NCBI GenBank assembly: GCA_007618135.1
Contig: PHFX01000003.1
Span: 62,001-126,000 of the forward strand
Length of the DNA: 64,000 bases
From: Candidatus Brocadia sp. WS118
GTDB taxonomy: Bacteria; Planctomycetota; Brocadiia; Brocadiales; Brocadiaceae
Direction of reading: 5' to 3'
Positions 18,496 through 28,090 of this stretch are shown piece by piece. Position numbers and translations under genes: made by a program. A model generated the notes under the pieces. It did not search any database, was not told the origin of the DNA, and was given only the letters and a program-made list of their open reading frames with translations. Within the stretch, counting starts at the first letter, position 1. Each line of letters opens with the position of its first letter.

Positions 18496-19566
18496 ATGGG
18501 ACTTTTATATACGAAATTAAAAATATTTCATTATCAAAAGAAGATCGACTCCTTACCCTTGCACAGAGAGGAGATACTTCCACCCATACACATACGAATT
18601 AAGCCGACCAATGCTTGTGGTCACAACTGCTGGTATTGTGCCTATAAAGCGGATAATTTACAACTTGGGAAGGATATGAATAAAAGGGATTTTATCCCCA
18701 AAGAAAAGATGTTGGAAATTATTGATGACCTCGTGGAGATGGGGATAAAGGCCGTCACCTTTAGCGGAGGTGGAGACCCATTCTATTATCCTTACCTGTT
18801 AGATGCGGTAAAGAAACTCTCCCAGACACCGATAAAATTTGCATCCTTAACCAATGGGGCACGGTTGCAGGGAGAAGTTGCTGAGATTTTTGCCCACCGC
18901 GGTACCTGGTTGCGCATTTCTATCGATGGATGGGATGATGAAAGTTATGCCTTTTATCGGGGAGTCTCAAAGGGCGAATTTTCAAAAGTAATGAAGAATA
19001 TGGAGAATTTTAAGAGGCTTGGAGGGGAATGCTATTTGGGGGTGAGTTTTATCATCGATAAACACAATGCCGGCCATGTGTATACCTTCATCAAGAAACT
19101 CAGAGATACCGGGGTCAATAGTGTAAAAGTATCACCCTGCATCGTGAGTAACGACGGTGCTGAGAACAATACATACCATAAGCCTTTTTTTGATATGGTA
19201 AAAGAACAAGCACAAAGAGCAAAAGAAGATTTTGCAGATGCTACCTTTGAGATATTTGACGCATATCATGAACTGGATGTAAAATTTAAGAAAGACTACA
19301 CCTGGTGCCCCTACCTCCAGATTCTTCCTATTATTGGTGCAGATCTTAATATCTATCCATGCCAGGACAAGGCCTATAATCTTGAAGAGGCGCTCATTGG
19401 CTCTATAAAAGAACAGAGGTTTAAAGATTTCTGGTTTACCGACAAAAGTAAATTTTTTAAGGTGAATCCTTCAAAAGTTTGTAACCATCACTGCGTGGCA
19501 AATGAAAAAAACAGGCTTATCGGTGAGTACCTAAATGCGGATAGCGAACATTTAGGATTTGTGTAA
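18496..19566 (+). CDS. Radical SAM/SPASM-type protein 1
   Basis: A 356-aa protein from the ATG giving MGLLYTKLK; a longer frame from 18388 would overlap the toxin gene and is not needed. The radical-SAM site is CGHNCWYC (CX3CX2C, ~44-51), followed by the GGGDPF SAM-binding motif. The C-terminal third has extra Cys (WCPYL, YPCQD, VCNHHC) of a SPASM or twitch auxiliary cluster. The exact reaction is unknown. The 49 bp between it and the toxin carry a degenerate interspersed repeat (ATCTGTGTTTATCTGCGAGA). Confidence 0.85.
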   Translation: MGLLYTKLKIFHYQKKIDSLPLHREEILPPIHIRIKPTNACGHNCWYCAYKADNLQLGKDMNKRDFIPKEKMLEIIDDLVEMGIKAVTFSGGGDPFYYPYLLDAVKKLSQTPIKFASLTNGARLQGEVAEIFAHRGTWLRISIDGWDDESYAFYRGVSKGEFSKVMKNMENFKRLGGECYLGVSFIIDKHNAGHVYTFIKKLRDTGVNSVKVSPCIVSNDGAENNTYHKPFFDMVKEQAQRAKEDFADATFEIFDAYHELDVKFKKDYTWCPYLQILPIIGADLNIYPCQDKAYNLEEALIGSIKEQRFKDFWFTDKSKFFKVNPSKVCNHHCVANEKNRLIGEYLNADSEHLGFV

Positions 19567-19642
19567 ATATAATCGTATAGGCTTTCGCTTTATGCAAACA
19601 GTTTTTGCGGGTATAAATCACAAAATTATCCTCCATCGGTAG

Positions 19643-19662
19643 GACAAGCGTCCGCGCTTGTC
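19643..19662. repeat. Short perfect hairpin repeat
   Basis: GACAAGCG-TCCG-CGCTTGTC lies in the 236-bp gap between two radical-SAM genes. It resembles the common intergenic 'GGACAAGCG...CGCTTGTCC' palindromic repeats of environmental genomes. It has no T-tract, so it is not scored as a terminator. The rest of the gap shows nothing else. Confidence 0.55.
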
Positions 19663-19802
19663 ATTATGATGTCAGCCGGGGACGGTTGACCTACCTTAGG
19701 GATTTAGGGAGGGGTGTTTGATGCGGGCAAACACATTACCCCTTCTAAGGGCTGCCAACCTTTATTGTTTTGAGATTTTTCATAAAACTAAATTGTTACA
19801 AA

Positions 19803-20744
19803 ATGGATAATGTCACATTTTTAAAACAAAAACTCAATCTGGATACGTTTGCCGATTACCTGCAATTTCCCCTCTACTATGAAATTGAGACGGTAAATGC
19901 ATGCAATGCGTCCTGCAAGATGTGCACGGTCAATAAATGGCGGGAATCAGGCAATCCGCTTATGAGTCCTGAGTTGTTTAAAAAAATGGCCGATGAGCTC
20001 ATTCAGTACAAGGATATTGTGAGAACGATTAATCTGTGCAGGGACGGTGAGCCTTTAATGGATAAGAACTTAGAGGGAAAAATAGCCTATTTAAAAAAAG
20101 GCGGCATCAGACATATTACCTTTTCAACGAATGCAGCACTTTTAACGAAAAAAAGGGCATTGTCTCTTCTCGATTGCGGACTGGATGAGATTATGTTTTC
20201 CATAGATGGGTTGAAAAAGGAAACCTTTGAGAAGATACGAGAAGGACTAAAATTTGAAAAGATTGTTGGTAATGTACTTCAGTTTATCAAACTCAGAGAC
20301 AGCATGGTATCGAAGCTAAAGATCAGGGTGCGCATGGTCATACAACGAGAAAATGTTTCAGAAGTGGAAGAATGGGGAAAGTACTGGCGAAGCGTCTTGC
20401 AAAGGCAAGATAGCGTTCACGCTAAAAACGTGCATAGTTGGGCAAATAAATTAGAAAATTATATACCGGTAAAAGAAACGGGCAAGCTCAGTACACCCTG
20501 TACATCGACGTTTTCAACCATGATTATACGATATAACGGCGATGTCACGATATGTCCCCTGGACTATGATTTCAAATTCGTTAATGGCAACATCAATGAA
20601 CAAGACATCAAGGACGTCTGGCATCATGGAGCCCATTTCAAAAAATTTAGAGAATTGCATTTGCAGGGATTGCGGGATGAGTTTGATTTTTGCAGAGGAT
20701 GCAGGTTGTGGGATACGGAAGCATCGAAACGGAGTTTTAATTAA
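19803..20744 (+). CDS. Radical SAM/SPASM protein 2
   Basis: A 313-aa protein starting at MDNVTFLKQK; the upstream in-frame ATG at 19770 adds an 11-residue head without family character. CNASCKMC (~32-39) is the radical-SAM cluster, with NLCRDGEPLMDKNL in place of the usual GGEP. The SPASM-like C-terminus has TPCTSTFS, ITICPLDYD-type strand and FCRGCRLWD. It is followed 2 bp later by the WbuC-like cupin, so the two are likely co-translated. Substrate is unknown; a sugar or lipid-linked intermediate is suggested by context only. Confidence 0.85.
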   Translation: MDNVTFLKQKLNLDTFADYLQFPLYYEIETVNACNASCKMCTVNKWRESGNPLMSPELFKKMADELIQYKDIVRTINLCRDGEPLMDKNLEGKIAYLKKGGIRHITFSTNAALLTKKRALSLLDCGLDEIMFSIDGLKKETFEKIREGLKFEKIVGNVLQFIKLRDSMVSKLKIRVRMVIQRENVSEVEEWGKYWRSVLQRQDSVHAKNVHSWANKLENYIPVKETGKLSTPCTSTFSTMIIRYNGDVTICPLDYDFKFVNGNINEQDIKDVWHHGAHFKKFRELHLQGLRDEFDFCRGCRLWDTEASKRSFN

Positions 20745-20746
20745 AC

Positions 20747-21289
20747 ATGGAATACTTTTCTCAATATCCTTTTATTGCACAGGACAAGCATGCAAAATCT
20801 TTGTCTTTCTTTTGTAAGGATGAAGTTGTGTCTTTAACCAAGGATATTATGAATGAGTTAAAGAAGATCGCCCGGAGTGAAAAAAGAGATGTACGTATCT
20901 CAATGCACCAATCACCGGCATCCGACCTGCATAATATGATTATTTTGCAGCAGAAAGGCGCCTATGTAAGACCTCACAAACATCTGATAAAAGCCGAAGC
21001 TTATCAACTAATAGAAGGGACACAGGCGGTATTTATTTTTGATGAAACTGGACAGGTAATAAGGCGATGCGATATGTCTCTCGAAAGAAATTTTTTGTGT
21101 AGATTCGAGAAGAACCATTACCACATGTCTATTCCAACCAGCGACCTTGTTATCTTTCACGAGAGTAAAATCGGCCCCTTCATTCGTGAAGGAGATAGTA
21201 TATTCGCTCCCTGGGCGCCATCGGGTGATAATAAGGAGTCGGTAAAAATGTTTATGGATAATCTTTTGGGAATGCAACCGGGTATATGA
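20747..21289 (+). CDS. WbuC-family cupin
   Basis: A 180-aa cupin. DLHNMIILQQKGAYVRPHKH (His pair), KAEAYQLIEGTQAVFIFDETGQV and the closing FHESKIGPF follow the WbuC pattern found in O-antigen loci. WbuC function is not established; a metal-dependent sugar modification is presumed. The last bases overlap the next gene's ATG (ATGA), showing tight coupling. Confidence 0.78.
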   Translation: MEYFSQYPFIAQDKHAKSLSFFCKDEVVSLTKDIMNELKKIARSEKRDVRISMHQSPASDLHNMIILQQKGAYVRPHKHLIKAEAYQLIEGTQAVFIFDETGQVIRRCDMSLERNFLCRFEKNHYHMSIPTSDLVIFHESKIGPFIREGDSIFAPWAPSGDNKESVKMFMDNLLGMQPGI

Positions 21290-22155
21290 TCTTTTTAGTT
21301 ACGGGATGCAGCAGTTACATAGCAAACTATGTCATAAAAAAACTCTTGGTGGATGGCGATAAGGTTTTAGGCATTTCAAGAACCAATCCCGGCATCGTGC
21401 ATCATAATTTTACCTGGTTAGCCCATGACTTAAGCAAAAGTCCGTGCAAGCTTAATACCGCATCGGTAGATATAATCATTCATATGGCGGCACAGTCCTT
21501 ATTAAACAAATCTGCTGTAGAATATTTACATTCAAATATTTTGCTAACCTATCATGTAGGCAAAATGGCAACAGAACTAAAACCCAGGGCCGTTATTTAT
21601 ACCTCTTCCATGAAAGTTTATGGTGAAATACGAGAGAAAATAGCGACGGAGGATATTGATAGAATAAACCCGGAACTCTATGGACAAACCAAATATTTTG
21701 GCGAGAAATTGTTACAGGAAACCACCGTTGCCATTTCGCTCAGAATGCCAGGTGTTATCGCCGTTGGTTCGCATGGATGGGTCGATAGTATCTATCACAA
21801 ATTAAAAAAAAACGAATCTCTGGTAATTTACAATGCGCCGTATAATCATGTTGTGCATGCCTGCGATATATATGGGATAATCAGGCAAATGTGTACTATG
21901 GGGTATTATAAAAATGACGTTTTTAATGTATGCTCAAACGGGGTTACCACATCCCATGACGTGGTAAAATTGATGAAAGATGAAATTCTTTCTCAATCTC
22001 TGATAGAGGTAAAAGAACACAAAAATGCGGTTAGTCACCTCATTTCAAACAAAAAACTTCTCACCATTTATAAACCGATGGATATAAAAGACTCGCTGAA
22101 ATTGTACGTAAAAGAGATGTTGTCAAGTGAAGAGGAAAAAGATGAAAACGCTTGA
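21286..22155 (+). CDS. NAD-dependent epimerase/dehydratase (extended SDR)
   Basis: A 289-aa Rossmann protein. The N-terminus MIFLVTGCSSYIANYV aligns with the SDR TGxxGxIG loop but the second glycine is Ser and the third position Ala, so cofactor binding may differ. The Ser in IYTSSMKVYG and the YGQTK catalytic Tyr/Lys pair are present. Such enzymes epimerise, dehydrate or reduce nucleotide sugars. It overlaps genes on both sides, placing it in the tight rSAM-cupin-SDR-rSAM operon. Confidence 0.82.
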   Translation: MIFLVTGCSSYIANYVIKKLLVDGDKVLGISRTNPGIVHHNFTWLAHDLSKSPCKLNTASVDIIIHMAAQSLLNKSAVEYLHSNILLTYHVGKMATELKPRAVIYTSSMKVYGEIREKIATEDIDRINPELYGQTKYFGEKLLQETTVAISLRMPGVIAVGSHGWVDSIYHKLKKNESLVIYNAPYNHVVHACDIYGIIRQMCTMGYYKNDVFNVCSNGVTTSHDVVKLMKDEILSQSLIEVKEHKNAVSHLISNKKLLTIYKPMDIKDSLKLYVKEMLSSEEEKDENA

Positions 22156-23200
22156 ACTTCCAAAACCGGCGCCTGATTTAAAAGCTTACGATAGGAAATT
22201 AAGCGCAGGATTTCAAAAATATCCTGAAAGGCATGAAAATTTCCTGAAATATAAAAAAAGTTCAAGATGCGCAAAAATAGACTACATGCCGATAAAGCTG
22301 GACATCGAAAACGTGAGCCGTTGTAATCTCAAATGTGATATGTGCCAGGTAAGCTCGTGGGAATCCCTGAAAAGAGGTGCGGATATGACGTTTGAAGATT
22401 TTAAACGCATACTCGATGAACAATTTGGCCTTATTGAGCTGAAAATCCAGGGGATGGGCGAGCCATTTTTGGGAAAAGATTTTATCAGGATGGTAGAATA
22501 TGCCAGCAGGAAAAACATATGGGTGCGCACATCAACCAACGCAACAGTGCTTGATAGAAAAGAAAATTATAAACGAATTATTGACGCGGGGATAGATGAA
22601 GTTCAGATCTCGGTCGACGGGACAACAAAGGATACCTATGAAAGGATACGAGGTAATGCAGATTTTGAAGTTATGATGAAAAACTGTAAACGTATCAACA
22701 GGCATTGTGATAGCCTGGAGATTGATAAAACAAGGATGTGGGTTTTACTTCAAAAAGACAACAGAAAAGAGTTGCATCACTTTCCGGCATTCGCAAGAGA
22801 GCTTGGGTTTAAAAGGGTTGCTATTATCCTGGATGTGCATGGCTGGGGTAACGACCAGTTGACGGATAAAAACACCCAAAAGAAGGTTGCCTATTTAGGA
22901 GAAGAAGACGTTGAAAAACTCCTTGAGAATGCCCGCGATTTAGGCATTAACGTAACTTTTTGGGATATAAGCGATAAATATTCACAAACAAATCTGTGTC
23001 CCTGGCCATTTGAGAGGGCGTATATATCTTCAGATAAGAAGGTTGTTCCCTGCTGCATGATAGCAAACCCTGACACATTCAATTTTGGAATCTTAGATAA
23101 TACCTTTGAAGATATTTGGAATTCACAACGGTATGTTCAGTTCAGACAGGCACATTTGAGTGGTAAAGTACCAGGTGTGTGCAAGTATTGTTATAGATAA
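22142..23200 (+). CDS. Radical SAM/SPASM protein 3
   Basis: A 352-aa protein. The ATG at 22142 follows AGAGG at good distance; ATG 22127 is possible. CNLKCDMC (~61-68) is the CX3CX2C site, IQGMGEPFLGKDF the SAM motif. The C-terminal SPASM-type Cys are LCPWPFERAYI, VVPCCMIANP and GVCKYCYR. Its layout (SPASM with GDV-like strand, NTFEDIWNS) matches proteins 2 and 6 rather than the B12 type. It overlaps the SDR by 14 bp. The product is unknown. Confidence 0.86.
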   Translation: MKTLELPKPAPDLKAYDRKLSAGFQKYPERHENFLKYKKSSRCAKIDYMPIKLDIENVSRCNLKCDMCQVSSWESLKRGADMTFEDFKRILDEQFGLIELKIQGMGEPFLGKDFIRMVEYASRKNIWVRTSTNATVLDRKENYKRIIDAGIDEVQISVDGTTKDTYERIRGNADFEVMMKNCKRINRHCDSLEIDKTRMWVLLQKDNRKELHHFPAFARELGFKRVAIILDVHGWGNDQLTDKNTQKKVAYLGEEDVEKLLENARDLGINVTFWDISDKYSQTNLCPWPFERAYISSDKKVVPCCMIANPDTFNFGILDNTFEDIWNSQRYVQFRQAHLSGKVPGVCKYCYR

Positions 23201-23210
23201 GATTGTGTAA

Positions 23211-23312
23211 GGAAGGGGAAAGGGAGAAGGTGGAGAAATGGAGAAAAGTATTTTTAGATTGTGTTTTTTCCCGCCTCCCCTTTTCTCCCCTTCTCCTTTT
23301 TACATTTTTTCC
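23211..23312. repeat. Long purine/pyrimidine inverted repeat
   Basis: A purine-only run (GGAAGGGGAAAGGGAGAAGG and onward, to ~23248) is followed about 25 bp later by a pyrimidine-rich run (CCCGCCTCCCCTTTTCTCCC and onward), forming an imperfect hairpin with arms near 40 nt. It fills the 141-bp gap between rSAM 3 and glf. It could be a processing or attenuation hairpin or a degenerate mobile repeat. Confidence 0.5.
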
Positions 23313-23341
23313 CGGCTCATTCAAATAAGGGTTTTTGACTT

Positions 23342-24448
23342 ATGAAAAAAGCTTTAATCATCGGTGGTGGATTTGCGGGCTGCACTGCCGCAAACCTGTT
23401 AAAACAAAAAGGATTTAGCGTTACCATCATAGAGAAGAGTGATGTCTTGGGTGGCGGATGCCGGACGTTTTTTTATTACGGACACCCGTATACTTACGGT
23501 CCTCACCATTTGCTGGTGGACGTTGGCGATATCCATGTCTGGAACTATATGAACAAATATCTAAAATTAAGGGAACTCAAACACTATAATATGACTTTTG
23601 TAGGCAGGGATAATGCCTTTTATACGTATCCGATTCATAAAGATGAAATCGAATTAATGCCTGACAAAGAAAAAGTACATGAAGAATTGAAGGATAGACC
23701 CGACGTCTCGACTGCTAGAGATTTTGAGGAGTATTGGACATATTCGGTAGGCGAAACCCTGTATGATAAATTTATCAATACGTACTCAAAGAAGATGTGG
23801 AAGATAAAAAACAATAAGATGCTCGATGAATTCACCTTTTCGCCCAAAGGGGTAGCCCTTAAAACAGGCTCAAAGGCATGCTTCGAAGGGAAAAAAAACG
23901 TTGCTTATCCAACGGAGGTTGACGGATATAATAGCTATTTTGAAAAATGCGTGGAGGGGTGTACAGTTATTTTTAATACTTCCGTTGAAAAGTTTGATAT
24001 ACAAAAAAAGAAGGTGTGGGTAAATAATGAGTGGATGACGGGAGATGTCGTTGTGTCAACGATTTCTCCGGATATGCTTTTTAATTATCAATACGGTGAA
24101 TTGCCTTATATCGGCCGTGACTTTCTTAAAGTGATACTCCCTATCGAACGCATCACCCCGGAACCTTACTATTTCATCCACTATGCCAATGATGAACCGT
24201 ATACCAGGGTCTTTGAATATAAGCTGCTTACCGGCTATAAATCACCGCATACCCTGATTATCATCGAAACACCTTCATTTAATAACAAGCTGTATCCGTA
24301 CCCTATCATGTCGGAAATCAATAAGGCAAAGAAGTATATCAGTGAACTACCTGCCACGGTATTTTCCATCGGAAGAATGGGAAAATATCACTACGACAAT
24401 ATGGATGTCGTGATAAAAGATTGTATGAGACTCTTTGAACAGCTATAG
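23342..24448 (+). CDS. glf: UDP-galactopyranose mutase
   Basis: A 368-aa flavoprotein. The N-terminal FAD motif is ALIIGGGFAGCTAANLLKQKGFSVTIIEK with LGGGCRTFFYYG directly after it. YGPHHLLV, NTYSKKMWKI and PHTLIIIETPSF fall at the places where Glf proteins bind the substrate and flavin. It interconverts UDP-galactopyranose and UDP-galactofuranose, so the island's glycan probably contains galactofuranose or a relative. The length is the family norm. No strong ribosome site is visible before the ATG. Confidence 0.85.
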   Translation: MKKALIIGGGFAGCTAANLLKQKGFSVTIIEKSDVLGGGCRTFFYYGHPYTYGPHHLLVDVGDIHVWNYMNKYLKLRELKHYNMTFVGRDNAFYTYPIHKDEIELMPDKEKVHEELKDRPDVSTARDFEEYWTYSVGETLYDKFINTYSKKMWKIKNNKMLDEFTFSPKGVALKTGSKACFEGKKNVAYPTEVDGYNSYFEKCVEGCTVIFNTSVEKFDIQKKKVWVNNEWMTGDVVVSTISPDMLFNYQYGELPYIGRDFLKVILPIERITPEPYYFIHYANDEPYTRVFEYKLLTGYKSPHTLIIIETPSFNNKLYPYPIMSEINKAKKYISELPATVFSIGRMGKYHYDNMDVVIKDCMRLFEQL

Positions 24449-24478
24449 GATACTCTTGCTAAATATTTAATCTGGTCT

Positions 24479-25393
24479 ATGAGCATAAAAGAAAAATTCG
24501 ACAAATTTCTCTATCCATCGCCTGATGCGCATAAGAGTGGGCAGTTTGGTTATCAGCCGAATTTTTTTATAAAAACGTTACGATATATAGCAAAAAGTGC
24601 CATCTCAGTATTTGGGCTAAACAGTAACAGCCGTCTTATGGTTGAAATTCAGCAGATGCTGGACCCATCAATAAGTATAAAGCTTCCAACCGGTGGGAAT
24701 TTGATTTTTTGCACGGGTCATGGCAGGTTGGTGTGGAGGGCAAAGACCTTATTGACCGAAGAAGCAGAAATTATCAAATGGATAGATAGCTTTAACAAAG
24801 ACGATATTTTTTATGATATTGGCGCCAACGTGGGTAATTACTCCCTCTATGCGGCAAAAACGAAGGGTATAAAAGTATATGCCTTTGAGCCGGAGATAAA
24901 CAACATCCAATTACTTTATGCAAATCTGTATAAAAATGGGTTAAGCCAGCAGTGCGTTCCATTGCCTCTGGCCTGTGACAGAGAAACAAAGATAAAGCCA
25001 TTTTATATCCGTGAGTTTACGAAAGGTGGCGCAATAAACTCTATCGGACGGAAATCGATTTTTTTAGAAAATGACAAGGATTTGTTTATCCAGGATACCT
25101 TATGTATGAAAGTGGACGATGCCGTAAAGTTTTTTCGTATACCCTTGCCTACAAAAGTGAAAATCGACGTTGATACCAATGAGTTGAATGTAATAGAGGG
25201 AATGGACAAGACCCTTGATCAGGTTAAGGAGATATATATAGAGTTATATGCTCATTTCGATGAACACAAAAAAGTGATACATATTTTAGAGCAAAAAGGA
25301 TTCTTTATTTACAAAACCACAAAGGCAAAGGCGCCAAAAAAATTTGAAGATACCTCAAATTACATCTTCAAGAGAGGTAATGAATGGCAATAA
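24479..25393 (+). CDS. FkbM-family methyltransferase
   Basis: A 304-aa protein. DDIFYDIGANVGNYSLYAAK (~109-128) is SAM motif I of the FkbM family, VYAFEPEINNIQLL is motif II, and the later VKIDVDTNELNVIEGM is the family's DVDGNE-like motif. FkbM proteins O-methylate sugars or polyketides. In this island it probably methylates a sugar hydroxyl. It overlaps the next gene by 10 bp. Confidence 0.86.
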   Translation: MSIKEKFDKFLYPSPDAHKSGQFGYQPNFFIKTLRYIAKSAISVFGLNSNSRLMVEIQQMLDPSISIKLPTGGNLIFCTGHGRLVWRAKTLLTEEAEIIKWIDSFNKDDIFYDIGANVGNYSLYAAKTKGIKVYAFEPEINNIQLLYANLYKNGLSQQCVPLPLACDRETKIKPFYIREFTKGGAINSIGRKSIFLENDKDLFIQDTLCMKVDDAVKFFRIPLPTKVKIDVDTNELNVIEGMDKTLDQVKEIYIELYAHFDEHKKVIHILEQKGFFIYKTTKAKAPKKFEDTSNYIFKRGNEWQ

Positions 25394-26973
25394 AAGGCTC
25401 ATATCACAGGATATTATTAATCAACCCACCAGGCAAAGTTTATGTGCTTCCGGATGGTACGCCGGCACACCGAAAACACTGTACTCCACCGTTAGGATTG
25501 GCGTATATTGCTGCGAATCTTTTGCAAAATGGATACGAGGTGCAGGTTATGGACATCCTGGCTGAAGGTTATAAAAATGAGATTTTCAAAAACCAATCTA
25601 TTATGTATGGTTTGAGTACAGAAGATATGCTTGCCCGGATTGAAAAGGCAAAGCCGGATATCATAGGAATCAGCGTGTTATTTTCCTTCTTAATTTTTGA
25701 GGTCTTCGAACTCTGTGAAACAATAAAAAGACATTTCCCTTATATCCCAATTGTGCTGGGCGGACAACATCCGAGTGGAGCGCCAGAGGACGTAATGAAA
25801 TGTGACTACGTAGATTATGTGATCGTTGCAGAGTCAGATCAATCTATGGTCTTTTTTTTAGAGAGCCTGAACGGTCGTCTTCCCCGCAGTGAAGTTCCTA
25901 ATTTATACTATCGGGAAAGTGGGGAGGTAAAAAATACCCTTTTAAGGCACACGCCGGTTACGAAAGGTATGGGGTGGAATTATTATAATCTTAAAAACGC
26001 AGGCATCCCTGCTGACATAGATAAATTACCATTTCCAGCTTGGGATATTTTCCCTCTGAAAGATTATTGGGATTCAGAGGTACGGATTGGCGGCGGAGAC
26101 GTGGTGCGGAAAAGACATGCCGTGATGATCAGTACCCGCGGATGTCCTCATGCATGTTATTTTTGCACTTCGCCTTTGATGAGTGGTTACCGCGGTTACC
26201 GTATGCGGAAGAATGAGGAGGTCATCAGGGAGATCGGGTGGTTAGTTTCCCGGTACGATATTGGAGAAATTGCATTTCTGGATGACAATTTTTTTGTGAG
26301 TAAACCACGGGTGAAAAGACTTCTAAAAATGATAGCAGCGGAATTTCCTCATATCTACTTCCACGTTCCAGGGGGAACGGAAGTAAATGCGCTTGATCAT
26401 GAAATGATAGACCTCATGGCAGAAGCTAATTTTTATAAGGTTCAGATTGCTGTTGAAGCGGCAGATCAGGGAGTGCAAAATTCCCTCATTGACAAGAAAG
26501 TGAAAGTAGATCAGGTTCCAGAAACCATTGATTACCTAAAAAGCCGGGGTATTGAGACACGGGCATTATTTATGATTGGTTTCCCCGGAGAAACCAGGGC
26601 ACAGATTCAAAAAACAATTGATCTGGCAAAGAGCCTTGATGTGGACGATTTTTATATATCAATTGTTACCCCTTTACCCGGGACACCTGTTTATGATGAG
26701 TGTATACAGAAAGGTTTATTTGTGGATGGTTTTGATGTTAACAAACACCGGTATTCTTCTGCAAAGATTAAGCTGCCAGACACGACCCCTGACGAATTGG
26801 AACAAATACGTCGGGATGTCTGGCAAGAAGTTTTTAATGAAAAAAGAAAAAAAATGAAAAGCATTGCCGGAGACCGCCTGCGACAATTTACCGATGTACG
26901 TGATTATGAAAGGGCTGGTTTTACCATTCTCAATAATATTCCTAAATCTGCATCTCAAGGAAACAAGAAATAG
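25384..26973 (+). CDS. Cobalamin-binding radical SAM protein (rSAM 4)
   Basis: A 529-aa protein. The N-terminal B12-binding domain begins at RILLINPPGKVYVLPDG and includes PPLGLAYIAANLLQNGYEVQVMDIL and VLGGQHPSGAPED. The radical-SAM core has CPHACYFC (~255-262), FLDDNFFV and GTEVNALDHEMIDLM. This BchE/methyltransferase-like class B architecture commonly catalyses methylation at unactivated carbon or related radical chemistry. It is the only B12-type member of the seven radical-SAM proteins here and overlaps the FkbM gene, which suggests paired methyl transfer steps; that is inference. Confidence 0.88.
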   Translation: MAIKGSYHRILLINPPGKVYVLPDGTPAHRKHCTPPLGLAYIAANLLQNGYEVQVMDILAEGYKNEIFKNQSIMYGLSTEDMLARIEKAKPDIIGISVLFSFLIFEVFELCETIKRHFPYIPIVLGGQHPSGAPEDVMKCDYVDYVIVAESDQSMVFFLESLNGRLPRSEVPNLYYRESGEVKNTLLRHTPVTKGMGWNYYNLKNAGIPADIDKLPFPAWDIFPLKDYWDSEVRIGGGDVVRKRHAVMISTRGCPHACYFCTSPLMSGYRGYRMRKNEEVIREIGWLVSRYDIGEIAFLDDNFFVSKPRVKRLLKMIAAEFPHIYFHVPGGTEVNALDHEMIDLMAEANFYKVQIAVEAADQGVQNSLIDKKVKVDQVPETIDYLKSRGIETRALFMIGFPGETRAQIQKTIDLAKSLDVDDFYISIVTPLPGTPVYDECIQKGLFVDGFDVNKHRYSSAKIKLPDTTPDELEQIRRDVWQEVFNEKRKKMKSIAGDRLRQFTDVRDYERAGFTILNNIPKSASQGNKK

Positions 26974-26995
26974 ATACATTGCAACATATTTTATT

Positions 26996-28066
26996 ATGAA
27001 AAACTATTTTTTTGACGACCATAAACTTATTTACCATATTGATAGAGTGAGCAGCTATATTTACGAAGGGGATTGTTTTCCTTTGTATATGGAGATAAGT
27101 CCCATTGGGAATTGCAATCACAGATGTATATTTTGTGCCTATGATTACATTGGTCATCCTAATAAAAGATTAGAAACAAACAGATTAATAAAATTTATCG
27201 ATGAAATTGCAACCTGTGGAATGAAGAGTCTGCTGTATGCGGGAGAAGGGGAACCATTACTTCATCCGGATATCGATAAGTTTATTGTCCATTCTAAAAA
27301 GAAAGGGATTGACGTTGGGTTATTTACGAATGCACAATTTTTAAAAGAAGAACTGTTAGAAAGGATTCTCCCTTCCCTTACGTTTATACGCATTAGTTTT
27401 AATGGCGGTTCAAGGGAAAATTATGCCGCCATTCACGATGTTAAACCAGAGGTCTTTGATACCGTTGTCAAGAATATGGAGATGGCTGCAAAAATAAAAA
27501 AGAAAGGCAAGTTAGAAACCGATATAGGTCTTCAGTATGTATTATTACCAGAAAATATAAATTATTTAATTGATGCAGTGAAAAGGATGGGAGAAACCGG
27601 GATCAGTTATTTTGTTATAAAACCTTTTGTGCAGCAAAGTCATTTACAGGCTTATCAAATGAAAGCACCATTTAACCTGAATAAGATAGAAGATACCCTG
27701 AACCAGGCAGAAAGCCTCTCCGGTGAAAATTTTTCCGTAATAGCAAGGAGGGCGTCTTTTGAAAACTATGGCAAGAGGAAATACAAGCATTGCTATGGAA
27801 CGGCTTTTATTTCCGTTTTAAATTCGGCAGGAGATATTGCAACCTGTCTCCCATACTGGGATAAAAAAGAATTTGTTTTCGGTAACTTTTACAAAAATTC
27901 ATTCAAAGAAATATGGTTGGGTGAGAGGAGGAAGAAAATAAAGGCTTATTTAGAAAATGAATTAAATGCTGCGGAATCATGTCCGCCAAACTGCCGTCCG
28001 AATGCTATTAATGGTTTTTTGTGGGAAATAAAAAATCCGTCTGTGAAACACATAAATTTCATTTGA
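26996..28066 (+). CDS. Radical SAM/SPASM protein 5
   Basis: A 356-aa protein from the ATG of MKNYFFDDHK; a longer frame from 26864 would run 110 bp into the preceding gene and is rejected. CNHRCIFC (~39-46) is the radical-SAM site, LYAGEGEPLLHPDI the SAM motif. C-terminal Cys are HCYGTAFISV, ATCLPYWD and SCPPNCRPN. The reaction is unknown. A Nudix gene with a repeat-derived start follows after 24 bp. Confidence 0.85.
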   Translation: MKNYFFDDHKLIYHIDRVSSYIYEGDCFPLYMEISPIGNCNHRCIFCAYDYIGHPNKRLETNRLIKFIDEIATCGMKSLLYAGEGEPLLHPDIDKFIVHSKKKGIDVGLFTNAQFLKEELLERILPSLTFIRISFNGGSRENYAAIHDVKPEVFDTVVKNMEMAAKIKKKGKLETDIGLQYVLLPENINYLIDAVKRMGETGISYFVIKPFVQQSHLQAYQMKAPFNLNKIEDTLNQAESLSGENFSVIARRASFENYGKRKYKHCYGTAFISVLNSAGDIATCLPYWDKKEFVFGNFYKNSFKEIWLGERRKKIKAYLENELNAAESCPPNCRPNAINGFLWEIKNPSVKHINFI

Positions 28067-28090
28067 GCTAAATTCTGCAATCGAATACCG

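Noticed and set aside
26864-26995. Longer N-terminus of radical-SAM protein 5
   Set aside because: It overlaps the end of the B12 radical-SAM gene by 110 bp and lacks family similarity.
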